Source: CBDDFS01 sp965227255
GTDB taxonomy: Bacteria > Bacteroidota > Bacteroidia > Flavobacteriales_E > Vicingaceae
DNA length: 64,000 bases
Assembly (NCBI GenBank): GCA_965227255.1
Contig: CBDDFS010000002.1
Span: forward strand, 434,001-498,000
Reading direction: 5' to 3'
Positions 26,208 to 35,727 of this stretch are shown piece by piece. Position numbers and translations under genes: made by a program. Position 1 is the first letter of the stretch, and each line of letters opens with the position of its first letter. The notes beneath the pieces are model-generated. The model searched no databases. It was not told the origin of the DNA and saw only the letters and a list, made by a program, of their open reading frames with translations.

Positions 26208-27114
26208 ACTCCCCTGTCTGCCACCCTTTCTGCTTATTCTTCCCAAAACCATAAACAAGCTGTTTCCAGAATGTCTTCGGGAATTCTGACAGATGGGCGA
26301 AACCGAGTTTGATGTCTCGTCCGTTAGAGGGGATGTAGTTGGTTCTGAAGATGTAATCCCACAGACTCAAACTAATGCCAAAGTTCACTCCGTGTCTTCT
26401 TCCTTCAGGTAATGCCATGGCATGATGCCAGATGTGCATTTTCGGATTGTTAAAAATGTATTTCAGCGGACCATAGTCGAAGCTAACGTTGGCGTGATTC
26501 AGGTGTCCAATTGCAATGGAAAGATAGAAGACAATGTATGCCTGCTCAGGGGTGAATCCACCGATCAGCATAACAGCTATGTACTTCATTGGAGTGTAAA
26601 AAACATTCTCCATCCAGTGATATCTCAGGTGTGCGGCAAAGCCCATTTGTTCAACGCTGTGATGTACTTTGTGGAATTCCCATAGAACGTCGAATCTATG
26701 CAGAATGACATGAGTAAACCATTGAATGAAGTCTGTAGCTACAAAGAAGATCAAGAGTTGTAACCAAGCCGGGTAGGAACTGATGTCAATCAATGCGAAT
26801 TTTGAAAGGTCACCACCAAAAATATCCTTAAATGCCATTTCCGTTACATTAGAGAAGGACATGAAAATGACCAATTTGAAGATGTAGAAATTGAAGAACA
26901 TGTAAAATGCATCTAACCAGAAGTCCTTTCTTATGATGGCCTGATCTTTTCTCCAGGGAAATGCGATCTCAAGAGACCATACGAAGAGAGACAAAACAAT
27001 CAGCCACCAGAAATAATTTACATACCAGGGGTCGACCTGGAATGTGATCTCTCTCCAGGTGTATGATCCGAAATCAGAAAAAGATCTGAAAAATGCATCG
27101 ATATATCTCTCCAT
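26206..27114 (-). CDS. sterol desaturase/fatty acid hydroxylase family membrane protein
   Basis: 302 residues with about four to five membrane helices. The di-iron histidine boxes are complete: HVILH (135-139), HKVHH (148-152), HLNH (204-207) and HIWHH (227-231). Family members insert oxygen into fatty acyl, sterol, carotenoid or sphingolipid chains in the membrane; the substrate cannot be read here. A TAACTTTG box (27142-27149, minus strand) lies 28 bases upstream of the start. The last codons and stop overlap a heptamer array. Confidence 0.9.
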   Translation of the reverse strand: MERYIDAFFRSFSDFGSYTWREITFQVDPWYVNYFWWLIVLSLFVWSLEIAFPWRKDQAIIRKDFWLDAFYMFFNFYIFKLVIFMSFSNVTEMAFKDIFGGDLSKFALIDISSYPAWLQLLIFFVATDFIQWFTHVILHRFDVLWEFHKVHHSVEQMGFAAHLRYHWMENVFYTPMKYIAVMLIGGFTPEQAYIVFYLSIAIGHLNHANVSFDYGPLKYIFNNPKMHIWHHAMALPEGRRHGVNFGISLSLWDYIFRTNYIPSNGRDIKLGFAHLSEFPKTFWKQLVYGFGKNKQKGWQTGE

Positions 27115-27187
27115 ACTAATTGATTAACAATTTTTTTTCAACAAAGTTAAGGTCTCGACTCAAGCGAATTTGTGATAAACATTACCA

Positions 27188-28066
27188 TTATAGTTCCACA
27201 TCCAGTTTAGCATCACCACTCCATTCAATCCATGATCCATCGTAATTGGCCACGTCCTTCATTCCAACAATTTCTTTCAAAACAAAGAGAGCCATAGCAC
27301 TTCTTACCCCACTGTGACAATATACAACCGTTGTTTTCTCTGAGCTTAAACCTCTTTCATTCAACATTTCCAACAACTTGGATTCCTTTTTAAAAGTCAT
27401 TTCACCTCCTTCAATCATGTCATAATAATCGAATCGCACGGCCCCAGGAATATGACCTGCCCGGAAAGCTCCATTTTTAGTAATACTTCCGTCAAACTCA
27501 TCCATACTTCTGGCGTCAATAATCTGCTCATATTTTCCTTCGGCAATCTCTTTTTTTGAAGCCAATATGTTTTTATTCAGTTTACCGGGAAACCGGAAAT
27601 TATTCATTTGAATGTTTTCCATTCCTTCCACTTCGGTATACCCTTTCATTCTCCATTGAATAAAACCGCCATCGATCAGGGCCGTCTTTTCGAATCCATA
27701 CAGTTTGAGCATCCACCATAGCCTGGCAGCCTCAACATTGCCTTTCGCATCGTAGATGTAAATGCTGTCCTTGCTATTCAGACCTTTGTTGCCAAGAAAT
27801 TCAGCCAGTTCATCAACAGGCATTCGCATGCCTTCAATTTCGTGATTGAAATCGGTTAATTCACTCCTGTAGATATTGCAAGCTCCTGGAATATGACTGT
27901 GATGATATTCTTCCTCACTTCTCATATCAACGAGTTGAAGCTTCTTTCCGGAAAGAATTTTGGCATGAATAGAATTCACTGATACCAAAGACTTACCTTC
28001 TTTTTTGTCTGAACAGGCAAAAAGAGAAATTAGCATTGAAAAGAGCAGTAATCTAGTCCAGTTCAT
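27188..28066 (-). CDS. two-domain rhodanese (sulfurtransferase) lipoprotein
   Basis: 292 residues from ATG 28066, which yields a clean lipoprotein signal ending at Cys18 (SLFAC); an upstream in-frame start at 28129 would mask it. Two rhodanese domains follow. In the first (about 30-140) the catalytic Cys position is Asp106 (YDAKGN), so it is inactive. In the second (about 165-290) Cys250 in CHSGVRS is present. It would move sulfane sulfur, for example thiosulfate to cyanide or another acceptor, on the periplasmic side. It is the third gene of the sulfite operon and overlaps the cytochrome gene by 14 bases. Confidence 0.85.
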   Translation of the reverse strand: MNWTRLLLFSMLISLFACSDKKEGKSLVSVNSIHAKILSGKKLQLVDMRSEEEYHHSHIPGACNIYRSELTDFNHEIEGMRMPVDELAEFLGNKGLNSKDSIYIYDAKGNVEAARLWWMLKLYGFEKTALIDGGFIQWRMKGYTEVEGMENIQMNNFRFPGKLNKNILASKKEIAEGKYEQIIDARSMDEFDGSITKNGAFRAGHIPGAVRFDYYDMIEGGEMTFKKESKLLEMLNERGLSSEKTTVVYCHSGVRSAMALFVLKEIVGMKDVANYDGSWIEWSGDAKLDVEL

Positions 28067-28511
28067 ACCATTGCACATTTTCAAGATTTCTTCTCCGACC
28101 ACTTTTCTTTGGCGCACAATTCTTCTCAAGGTAATCCAATATCACTTCTTCCTGGTCTCCCAGATCCCAAAGATTTTGCTTTTCCTGCATCCATCTGATC
28201 AAATCTAACCAACCTTCCCTGCTGAATCTGTTTTGAGCTACAAGCTGGGTAGAATGGCAAGCACCACACTGGGTTTTGACCACGTTTAATCCATGGTCAA
28301 TAATGAGACCACTCTCGGGATCAATACTTCCTATTTCACCTGGAAATATTTCTTCACCCAAGGCTTTTTCAACTACTACTTCCTGACTCTCAGGGAAACG
28401 AATGATATTGTTCTTGAGCATTAAAATAAAAACACCCAAAGCTCCAAGGAAGAGGGCAAATAATGTTAGGTTACGAATACCCTTGAGTACCTCATCAACT
28501 TCCTTCATCAA
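28053..28511 (-). CDS. membrane-anchored monoheme cytochrome c (sulfite dehydrogenase-type)
   Basis: 152 residues. One membrane helix (about 14-32) anchors a periplasmic domain with a single heme c motif CGACH (82-86) and a likely axial Met in RWMQEKQ (about 107). Its start overlaps the stop of the Mo-enzyme gene by four bases (ATGA), so it is the probable electron acceptor, comparable to SorB of sulfite dehydrogenase SorAB. The basic C-terminus (KKSGRRRN) is unusual. Confidence 0.85.
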   Translation of the reverse strand: MMKEVDEVLKGIRNLTLFALFLGALGVFILMLKNNIIRFPESQEVVVEKALGEEIFPGEIGSIDPESGLIIDHGLNVVKTQCGACHSTQLVAQNRFSREGWLDLIRWMQEKQNLWDLGDQEEVILDYLEKNCAPKKSGRRRNLENVQWYELD

Positions 28512-29737
28512 ACGACTTTAATGGCGATTCTGTGGCAGGCATTGTTCAAATAACCTTTGGGATTCCACCCAGGAACTAACATGGGCTGCGTTTTACCATT
28601 TTCATCGGTAGCACGAGCCCATATCTCATAATATCCTTCTTTGGGGAACTTCACATGCCCTTTAAAATGTTGCCAGGCGAGTCGATTTGAAGGCTCACTT
28701 AACTCACATGCCCACCAGGTACTCCCAAAGTCAACTGAAAATTCCATTTTTTTCACTTTGAGGTCGCCGGCCCATGCATGGCCTCTTATTTCAAGGGCTC
28801 TTTTGTCGCGTAATATGGCTCCCGATTTTGGGTATGTTATCAATGATTTTACCGGCATCGATTCAATGATGCACATATCCTCATCTTTGACTTTAGTTCC
28901 CGGTTCAACCGGATCGCATGGAACTCTATATGACTGTCCACCCATTTTCGGCCCATCGTGAACCATATTTCTCACCACAATTTTATTTAGCCACTTACCC
29001 GATGTGGACGCAGGCCATCCACCAAAAACAAGACGCAATGGATAGCCGTTCATTAAAGGCAAATCTTCACCATTGATGGCCCAGGCAATCAAGGATTCAT
29101 TTTCCATCGCCTTTTCGATGGGCACCCCTCTTGATATAACAACCTTGTCAGGATCCCCACTCAAGTGTTTGTCTTTTCCATAATATCCAATATAGACGGC
29201 ATCATCTTTTATGCCCGCATATTCAAGAACATCTTTCAGTCGAACGCCAGTCCATTTTGGGCTGCCTACCGCGCCTGTTGTCCATTGATTTCCTTTGGCC
29301 GGCGGATCAAACTCATGCCGACCATTACCACCGCATTCTATTGTAAGTTGATATGTATAATGCTTGAATTTTGATTTTAATTCAGCCAAAGTCAAGGTCA
29401 CTTCTTTTTGCGCAGACTCTCCTTCTATGCTCAGCGTCCAATTGTCGAGGTCAATGTCTGCCGGAGGAATGCCATTATTTCTTACGAAGAGTTTGTTTGC
29501 CGGAGTGATGTCATCATCCAGAAGGTGTGCCGGAGTTTCAATGTTCCATGGACGATCATTGAGAACACTGAGACCTTCAGCTTTATTTAATTCCTTGAGA
29601 TCTTCTGTATCGGCATATGATGTCAGCTTTCCTTTGAGGTTTTTTCCGAATACTACGTCCTGCAGCAAAACACTGCCGAAGGTCATGATCGAAACTCTTT
29701 TCAGGAATTCTTTCCTGCTTTGATGATGTTCAGGCAT
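28508..29737 (-). CDS. molybdopterin-dependent sulfite oxidase family protein
   Basis: 409 residues. A Tat-like signal, SRKEFLKR then a hydrophobic stretch (7-25), has RK instead of RR. The Mo-co domain contains ECGGNGR with Cys135 as the Mo ligand, then WTTGAVGSPKWTGVRLKDVL. A C-terminal Mo-co dimerisation domain (about 290-409) includes RGHAWAGD and a WARATDENG segment. It likely oxidises sulfite to sulfate in the periplasm and hands electrons to the cytochrome encoded next. First gene of a three-gene operon; divergent from rnr over 128 bases. Confidence 0.9.
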   Translation of the reverse strand: MPEHHQSRKEFLKRVSIMTFGSVLLQDVVFGKNLKGKLTSYADTEDLKELNKAEGLSVLNDRPWNIETPAHLLDDDITPANKLFVRNNGIPPADIDLDNWTLSIEGESAQKEVTLTLAELKSKFKHYTYQLTIECGGNGRHEFDPPAKGNQWTTGAVGSPKWTGVRLKDVLEYAGIKDDAVYIGYYGKDKHLSGDPDKVVISRGVPIEKAMENESLIAWAINGEDLPLMNGYPLRLVFGGWPASTSGKWLNKIVVRNMVHDGPKMGGQSYRVPCDPVEPGTKVKDEDMCIIESMPVKSLITYPKSGAILRDKRALEIRGHAWAGDLKVKKMEFSVDFGSTWWACELSEPSNRLAWQHFKGHVKFPKEGYYEIWARATDENGKTQPMLVPGWNPKGYLNNACHRIAIKVV

Positions 29738-29865
29738 AAAGTTTATTCAATAATATATCAGGGCAACTATCAATTGCCAAAAGTCAAATTTATAAATCGA
29801 ATTTATTCTCTGAGTTACAAAAGTCACATGTGTCTCAAATGCTTAAATCCATACCTTTACAGAGC

Positions 29866-31998
29866 ATGTCGAGAAAAAGGAAAAGAAGCTCCGGAAACAG
29901 TAAAAGCGCTATTAAAAATCGCGTTCTGGAAGCTTTCAGGGAACAGCCGGGAGGTGAGTTCAATTACAAGAGAATTTCCAAGAAGCTGAATATTAAAAAG
30001 GAAGCTTTGAAGAAGCTTGTTCACATCATCATGGAAGAACTCAGTGAATCAGGCGAGCTCATCATGGTAGACCGTGGAAAGTTTAAACTCAATCACAAAC
30101 AGGAAATCATTGAGGGTCGGATCGATATGACCAATCGAGGTGCAGCATACATTGTAGCTGAAAATTTGATTGAAGATGTTTTCATTCCTCCAAGGAGCAT
30201 GAATCGGGCACTTCATGGCGACATAGTAAGAGCCGGATTGGTTATCCGAAAAAAGGGCAGACGATTGGAAGCTGAAGTTCTGGAAGTGATCAAAAGAGCA
30301 AAGAAGGAATTTGTTGGAACCGTTGAATTGCATGACAAGTTTGCTTTTGTGGTGCCGGATGACAAAAAGATGTTTGTCGATATTTTCATTCCCGGAAGAG
30401 AATTAGGTAAGGTGATTCAAGGAGAAAAAGTATTGGCAGAAATTATTGAATGGAAGGAAGGAGATAATAAACCGACTGGCAAAATTGTGGATGTACTTGG
30501 CATGGCCGGAGAGAATAATGTGGAAATGCATGCTATTCTGGCTGAATTCGGATTGCCTTATAATTTCGATGATAAGGTCCTTGCTGCAGCAGCCGCAGTT
30601 CCCGATGAAATAACAGAAAAAGATATAAAAGCCCGCCGTGACTTCCGAAAAGTCACCACATTTACCATCGATCCAGATGATGCCAAGGATTTCGATGATG
30701 CATTATCCATTGAGAAAGTTGAAGAGAACTTATGGGAAATAGGTGTGCACATCGCCGATGTGACTCATTACCTGGAAGAAGGTTCTTTGCTCGACCAGGA
30801 AGCTTACGAGCGTGCTACTTCGGTCTACCTTGTAGATAGAGTTGTGCCCATGTTGCCGGAAAGATTGTCAAATGAATTGTGCTCGCTTACCCCGGAAAGC
30901 GACAAGTTGTGTTTTTCCGCAGTCTTTCACATGAACGAAAAAGCAGAGGTTAAGAAAAGATGGTTCGGCAGAACCCTCATTCATTCCAACAAAAGATTCA
31001 CCTATGATCTTGCTCAGAAAGTATTGAATGAGAAGAAGGGAGACTATTATGACGAGTTGCATCGACTCAATGAATTGGCCAAGAAACTGAGAAAGAAAAG
31101 ATTTTCAAAAGGAAGCATTGGCTTTGAGAGCCTGGAAGTCAAATTTGAATTGGACGAAAAAGGTAATCCACTTGGAGTCAAGTTCAAACAGCATGGCGAG
31201 ACGAATGAACTCATTGAGGAATTTATGCTACTGGCCAATAAAGAAGTAGCGGAATTTGCCGGAAAGAAAAAGAAGGATGGCAAGCGAAATACATTTGTTT
31301 ACAGGGTTCACGACAATCCGGATCCGGAAAAGATAAGTCAATTCCAAAGCTTCGTTGCCAAATTCGGCTATGGATTCAATCCGAAGTCATCAAAGAATAT
31401 TTCTGAATCCTTCAACAAACTATTTAAAGATGTTGAAGGCAAAACGGAGGAATATGTGATCGAACAGATGGCTATTCGCACCATGGCAAAGGCCGTTTAC
31501 ACGACTGATAATATTGGTCATTATGGATTGTCATTTAAAGACTATACGCACTTCACTTCTCCCATCCGGAGGTATCCTGATGTTATCGTGCACCGACTAT
31601 TACAACACTATCTTGATGGCAAAGAATCACCGAATCCTGGTCCATACGAGGAAGACTGCAAGCATTGCAGCGACATGGAAAGAAAGGCGGTGGAGGCTGA
31701 GCGAGCCAGTATAAAATACAAGCAGGTTCAATACATGAAAGACAAAGTTGGTCAGTCCTTCGATGGTATCGTTTCAGGCATGAATGATTATGGAATTTTC
31801 GTGGAGATCAAGGAGAATAAGTGTGAAGGAATGGTAAAACTAAGAGAAATTCACGACGATTATTATTACTTCGATAACAAGACCTATTCAGTCATAGGTT
31901 CAAAGTACGGTGATGAATATAATATTGGTGATGAGGTTAAGGTAGTCATCACAAAAGCCGATCTTATCAAGAAACAACTCGACTTTCGTCTGACCTGA
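29866..31998 (+). CDS. rnr: ribonuclease R
   Basis: 710 residues from ATG 29866 (upstream GTG 29830 and ATG 29839 are in frame but precede a TACCTTTA box at 29852-29859). Domain order: basic N-terminus and winged-helix domain (about 1-70), two cold-shock RNA-binding domains (70-220), RNB catalytic core with the acidic motif TIDPDDAKDFDDALS (near 265-280), and an S1 domain (about 620-705). It is a processive 3'-5' exoribonuclease that degrades structured RNA. Length and motifs are complete. Confidence 0.95.
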   Translation: MSRKRKRSSGNSKSAIKNRVLEAFREQPGGEFNYKRISKKLNIKKEALKKLVHIIMEELSESGELIMVDRGKFKLNHKQEIIEGRIDMTNRGAAYIVAENLIEDVFIPPRSMNRALHGDIVRAGLVIRKKGRRLEAEVLEVIKRAKKEFVGTVELHDKFAFVVPDDKKMFVDIFIPGRELGKVIQGEKVLAEIIEWKEGDNKPTGKIVDVLGMAGENNVEMHAILAEFGLPYNFDDKVLAAAAAVPDEITEKDIKARRDFRKVTTFTIDPDDAKDFDDALSIEKVEENLWEIGVHIADVTHYLEEGSLLDQEAYERATSVYLVDRVVPMLPERLSNELCSLTPESDKLCFSAVFHMNEKAEVKKRWFGRTLIHSNKRFTYDLAQKVLNEKKGDYYDELHRLNELAKKLRKKRFSKGSIGFESLEVKFELDEKGNPLGVKFKQHGETNELIEEFMLLANKEVAEFAGKKKKDGKRNTFVYRVHDNPDPEKISQFQSFVAKFGYGFNPKSSKNISESFNKLFKDVEGKTEEYVIEQMAIRTMAKAVYTTDNIGHYGLSFKDYTHFTSPIRRYPDVIVHRLLQHYLDGKESPNPGPYEEDCKHCSDMERKAVEAERASIKYKQVQYMKDKVGQSFDGIVSGMNDYGIFVEIKENKCEGMVKLREIHDDYYYFDNKTYSVIGSKYGDEYNIGDEVKVVITKADLIKKQLDFRLT

Positions 31999-32084
31999 GC
32001 AACCGCCTTATATTAATGCTCGTCTTTCTGACAGAAATCATGGTCTAATGTGATTTAACGCACGTTGATCCGTTTTTCAGGTGG

Positions 32085-32092
32085 TAAATTTG
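32085..32092 (+). promoter_or_regulatory. TAAATTTG -7-like box before the copper operon
   Basis: Exact TAnnTTTG match 18 bases upstream of ATG 32110. TTG at 32065-32067 lies 17 bases before it, slightly shorter than usual spacing. Confidence 0.4.
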
Positions 32093-32109
32093 ATACACTG
32101 AAAAATCTC

Positions 32110-32469
32110 ATGAAACAGGTTTTTGCCATATCGACCCTAATACTGTTTGCATACATCCAGTTGTTTAACGGACTGGTTTTTATGTCTTATGAGATCAATA
32201 AAAGTGAGATCATCCAGAAATTCTGTGAGAACAAAGACAAACCCGAGTTGAAATGTGAGGGTACTTGTCATATGAAAAAGATGATGCTCACCGATGAAGC
32301 TGAGGAGGAGAATGAACCGATGACCATTCTTCCCGAAATAGAACTCTTTGCGAACGACTTTGGTTTCGCACTCATTAACAATGAGGTTGACAGGGATTGG
32401 ATAGATCCTTATCATAATCTATACTCCTTTAAATTTTTAGATGACCGGGTCATCCCCCCCAAGAGCTAA
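32110..32469 (+). CDS. small Cys-rich membrane-anchored protein of copper operon
   Basis: 119 residues from ATG 32110; a TTG at 32065 would place extra residues before the signal. One hydrophobic N-terminal segment (about 3-25) exports or anchors it. The mature part has Cys39 in FCENKDKP and then KCEGTCHMKKMM (Cys49, Cys53, His54, Met55, Met58, Met59), a soft-metal-binding layout. Similar small proteins with a C-x-G-x-C motif occur next to copper-related receptor genes in Bacteroidota. It is 46 bases upstream of a His/Met-rich lipoprotein and a TonB receptor, so a copper-binding accessory role is inferred. Confidence 0.75.
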   Translation: MKQVFAISTLILFAYIQLFNGLVFMSYEINKSEIIQKFCENKDKPELKCEGTCHMKKMMLTDEAEEENEPMTILPEIELFANDFGFALINNEVDRDWIDPYHNLYSFKFLDDRVIPPKS

Positions 32470-32515
32470 AACATCTCAATCCATACGTTTTAGTTGATCA
32501 TTTAAAAATTTAATC

Positions 32516-33358
32516 ATGAAAAATCTATTTAAGTGGGCCTTGGTGCTGCCCTTAATTGCATCAATTACCCTAGTGTCTTGTAACAAGGATGATGACGATC
32601 CTATGACACCAAAAAAGAAAAGTCCAGTGGCCGACAAGGAGATGATCTTTGAAGGTACAGCCAGTGGTGCAAATTTGGATGTGAAGGTTTATGCAGATGA
32701 AGCTTTATATGTTGGATACAACAGAATATATGTAATGCTTTATGAAACCGGGACTAACAATGTTGTAACAGACGCACACATTGAATTTGGCACTGAAATG
32801 GCCATGATGATGGGACATACTCACGCATCTCCGGTTGAAAGTCCAAGTCATATACCAACAGAAGATGGTGTATATCAAGGAGCCATTGTCTTCATAATGC
32901 CTTCTGAAGGCAATGGAACATGGAAGATGATGGTAGATGTTCATAATCACGACAATGGAGAAATGGGAACTGTGGAAAGCGAGGTGAGCATTGTTTCTCC
33001 GGATGAAGCCAAAATGTACTCTTTCATTTCTGATACAGATGGTTCCAAAGTCTTTGTTTCATTGGTTGAACCAATGAATCCGGAAGTGGGAGAAAACACT
33101 TTTGAAGTGGCAGTCCATTATAAGGAAACCATGATGTCTTTCCCCTATTTTGAAGGTCTGATGATTGAGATCGAACCCGAAATGCCAACCATGGGTCATG
33201 GTTCACCCGGAAATGTGAATCCGACTTACACATCCATGGGTCATTATGCCGGAGTGGTGAATTACACCATGACCGGTTTATGGAGAGTTCATGTGACCGT
33301 TAAAGACGAAAACGGAGATATCATGAATGATTCCAATTACTTCGACATGACCTTCTAA
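32516..33358 (+). CDS. His/Met-rich lipoprotein with two YtkA-like domains
   Basis: 280 residues; the lipoprotein signal ends at Cys22 (TLVSC). Two related beta-sandwich domains follow (about 38-150 and 160-278), each of YtkA/FixH type. The first contains EMAMMMGHTHASP, the second MPTMGHGSPGN, both Met/His clusters at the position where YtkA-like domains carry MPxMGHG. The second ends in YTMTGLWRVHVTVKDENG. A role in binding copper near the outer membrane is inferred from the clusters and from its place between the Cys-rich protein and the TonB receptor. The acidic stretch DDDDP after the Cys may be an export signal to the surface. Confidence 0.8.
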   Translation: MKNLFKWALVLPLIASITLVSCNKDDDDPMTPKKKSPVADKEMIFEGTASGANLDVKVYADEALYVGYNRIYVMLYETGTNNVVTDAHIEFGTEMAMMMGHTHASPVESPSHIPTEDGVYQGAIVFIMPSEGNGTWKMMVDVHNHDNGEMGTVESEVSIVSPDEAKMYSFISDTDGSKVFVSLVEPMNPEVGENTFEVAVHYKETMMSFPYFEGLMIEIEPEMPTMGHGSPGNVNPTYTSMGHYAGVVNYTMTGLWRVHVTVKDENGDIMNDSNYFDMTF

Positions 33359-33364
33359 GGTTCA

Positions 33365-35383
33365 TTGGTACTCAGGACTTACATATTATTAATGGCTTGT
33401 TCTCTGGTCTACTTGAATTCCAGGGGGCAGGCCATTGCTTTGATCGATGAGAATGATTCATTGATCATCAAGCAAAATCTTCAAACCGTTGTGGTCAGCG
33501 ATGATAAGATTGATGGTCACAAAGAAGCGGGTTTTCATTATTCTGAGAATATCGACGATGTGCTCGACAATCAAAACGGAATTTCTCTGATTAAGCGAGG
33601 AAACTATGCAGCCGAAGTGGTGAACAGAGGCATGTCTTCAGAGCGAATGAATACCACGATTAATGGAATGAAGATATTCTCAGCCTGCACGGATAAAATG
33701 GATCCGGTGACATCTTACGTTGCGACTAACAACCTTGAAAGTTTTGATCTGGCCAATGGTGGTGAAGGCAAATACTTCGGATCCAATACAGGCGGATTAT
33801 TAAACATGAATACCAAGGAAGCAGTGCTGAACGACAGCAGGAAAATCAGGGCCAATATCTCAACAGGTTTCAATACAGTTTCATCTGGATACCAGGCTTC
33901 CTTTAACACCAACTATAGTGAAAAGAACTGGGCTCTTCGCTTAAACGGTATGTTTGCCGATCACGATAATTATTATGCCGGAGGAAGAAAGGAAATTCAA
34001 TATTCCCAATATACCAAAGGGAATTTTGGAGCTTCATTGAAAACGAAATTGAGCACAAAGGATTATGTATTGATCGATTACATAAAGGACGATGCAAGAA
34101 ATGTAGGTTACCCTGCCCTGCCAATGGATGTTTCCAGTGCCACAGCAGATATCTTCTCAGTAACGTACCGTCGTTTTTTAACCGGAAACTGGTCGGGAAA
34201 ACTGAATGCCAAATTTTATGGAAACAATATTGTTCACATTATGGACGATAGTGAAAGGGACGTCATCATGCATATGGACATGCCCGGTTTGAGCGAGACC
34301 ATTGGCAGTTATCTTCTTCTCGAACTCAACGAAAGAAACAGGCACACACTCAGCGCAAACATCGATGCCTATCAGAACAGATCTTATGCTGAAATGACCA
34401 TGTATCCCGAGGGTGAAAAAGAAATGTATATGGAAACCTGGCCCGATGTATATCGCCAGATGATAGGCGTATACCTTTCAGATAAATTTGCTCTAAATGA
34501 AATTTCATACTTGCGCTTGTCGGGTCGAATTGATGTTGGCCAAAGTGATGTGAGAAGTGAGTTTGGCAGAAAACAACTGGAAGTATTTGGTTACGATATC
34601 ATTGGACCAATTTCTCATAATACCGGAAACATTGCTCTGGAATATGGTCGTCAGCTGGATGATATCAGACGTTTGTCAATTGAAACAGCGTACGCTGAAA
34701 GATTACCATCTGTTACCGAGCAATTCGCCTTTTACATCTTCAATGCTCAGGATGGATATGATTACATCGGAGACCCTTACATCAAAGATGAAAAGTCCTA
34801 TTCTGTGGAATTAAAATACAGGGAAGAGAGGAAGTCATTGAATTGGGGGGTTAATGTATTTGCTTATCATATGCCCGACTATATTTTCGGGGAAGTTGAT
34901 CCCGAATTGTCGGCCATGACCATTGGAGCGAACGGGGTAAAACGATTCATCAACCTTGAATACGCAAGAATGACGGGCTTTGAGGCCGATCTTTCCTGGA
35001 CGGCAACACAATGGCTCAGAATCAATTCCGTATTCACCTATAATTATGGTCTCGACAATGAGAACAGGCCACTTCAGTTAATGTCACCATTTCGAAATAC
35101 AACAGATTTTATTCTGAACTGCAAAAAGAACATTGCAGGAATTAAAATAATCTCAGCTGCAGAGCAAGACCGATATAATGGGGATGCGGGAGAAAATTCC
35201 ACACCGGCTTATGCCATTGTAAATATGCATTATCAAAGATTGATTCCTTTCAATAAATCAATACTCACTGCCACTGCCGGAATAGATAATCTATTTGATG
35301 AAACATATCGAGATCACCTCGATTGGGTGGATATACCAAGGCCGGGAAGAAACTTTTTTATCAAGGTCGGATATCAGTTCTGA
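33365..35383 (+). CDS. TonB-dependent receptor with OprC/NosA-like copper site
   Basis: 672 residues from a TTG start six bases after the previous stop, preceded by AAGG; this start gives a signal peptide ending near residue 22. The plug domain (about 38-150) contains NRGMSSERMNTTINGMKIFSA and then CTDKM (Cys108...Met112), a CxxxM motif. HIM at 291-293 gives an HxM motif 179 residues later. In Pseudomonas OprC the copper ligands are C143, M147, H323 and M325 with nearly the same spacing. The 22-strand barrel follows and ends in an aromatic residue (GYQF). It likely imports copper with TonB energy. Confidence 0.85.
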   Translation: MVLRTYILLMACSLVYLNSRGQAIALIDENDSLIIKQNLQTVVVSDDKIDGHKEAGFHYSENIDDVLDNQNGISLIKRGNYAAEVVNRGMSSERMNTTINGMKIFSACTDKMDPVTSYVATNNLESFDLANGGEGKYFGSNTGGLLNMNTKEAVLNDSRKIRANISTGFNTVSSGYQASFNTNYSEKNWALRLNGMFADHDNYYAGGRKEIQYSQYTKGNFGASLKTKLSTKDYVLIDYIKDDARNVGYPALPMDVSSATADIFSVTYRRFLTGNWSGKLNAKFYGNNIVHIMDDSERDVIMHMDMPGLSETIGSYLLLELNERNRHTLSANIDAYQNRSYAEMTMYPEGEKEMYMETWPDVYRQMIGVYLSDKFALNEISYLRLSGRIDVGQSDVRSEFGRKQLEVFGYDIIGPISHNTGNIALEYGRQLDDIRRLSIETAYAERLPSVTEQFAFYIFNAQDGYDYIGDPYIKDEKSYSVELKYREERKSLNWGVNVFAYHMPDYIFGEVDPELSAMTIGANGVKRFINLEYARMTGFEADLSWTATQWLRINSVFTYNYGLDNENRPLQLMSPFRNTTDFILNCKKNIAGIKIISAAEQDRYNGDAGENSTPAYAIVNMHYQRLIPFNKSILTATAGIDNLFDETYRDHLDWVDIPRPGRNFFIKVGYQF

Positions 35384-35727
35384 TCTTTGTAGATATCTTC
35401 AGTCATATATTCTAAAAGCGCAACCACTTCTTTTTTACTCAGATCAGACTTAAATTGATGATCATACTTAAAGTACGATTTTTCAGTCCCATATTTTTCC
35501 ATTTCCTGAGCCAAGCGGTCTCCTTTTTCCCTCAATGATTTTTCATCCTGAACAAAGCTAACCAGCCATTTTTTCTTTCTTTTTTCAAATATATCCTCCA
35601 GGGAAGGGGCCATTACTTCAATGCCATTTAAATGACAAGCATTGCAATATTTTCTATAATTTTTATATACACTCTCTTGCGGCAACTGCCAGGAGAGGCC
35701 TACAAACAGTAACAGAACAAGAGTCAA
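35374..35727 (-). CDS. small monoheme cytochrome c
   Basis: About 117 residues from TTG 35727. A signal peptide precedes a heme c motif CNACH near residue 28-32 and a charged helical C-terminal region ending in a KKEVVALLEYM helix, the normal cytochrome c layout. The frame stays open upstream to give LRIAFLTLVLLLF, a more typical signal with a positive charge, which would need an ATT or CTG start near 35745 or 35739. It overlaps the TonB receptor stop by ten bases on the other strand. Electron partner unknown. Confidence 0.75.
   Translation of the reverse strand: MTLVLLLFVGLSWQLPQESVYKNYRKYCNACHLNGIEVMAPSLEDIFEKRKKKWLVSFVQDEKSLREKGDRLAQEMEKYGTEKSYFKYDHQFKSDLSKKEVVALLEYMTEDIYKDQN

Noticed and set aside
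34266..34290. The MHMDM cluster in the TonB receptor as the main copper HxM site
   Set aside because: HIM ten residues earlier gives a true HxM at the spacing expected from OprC; the MHMDM cluster may help but is not needed.
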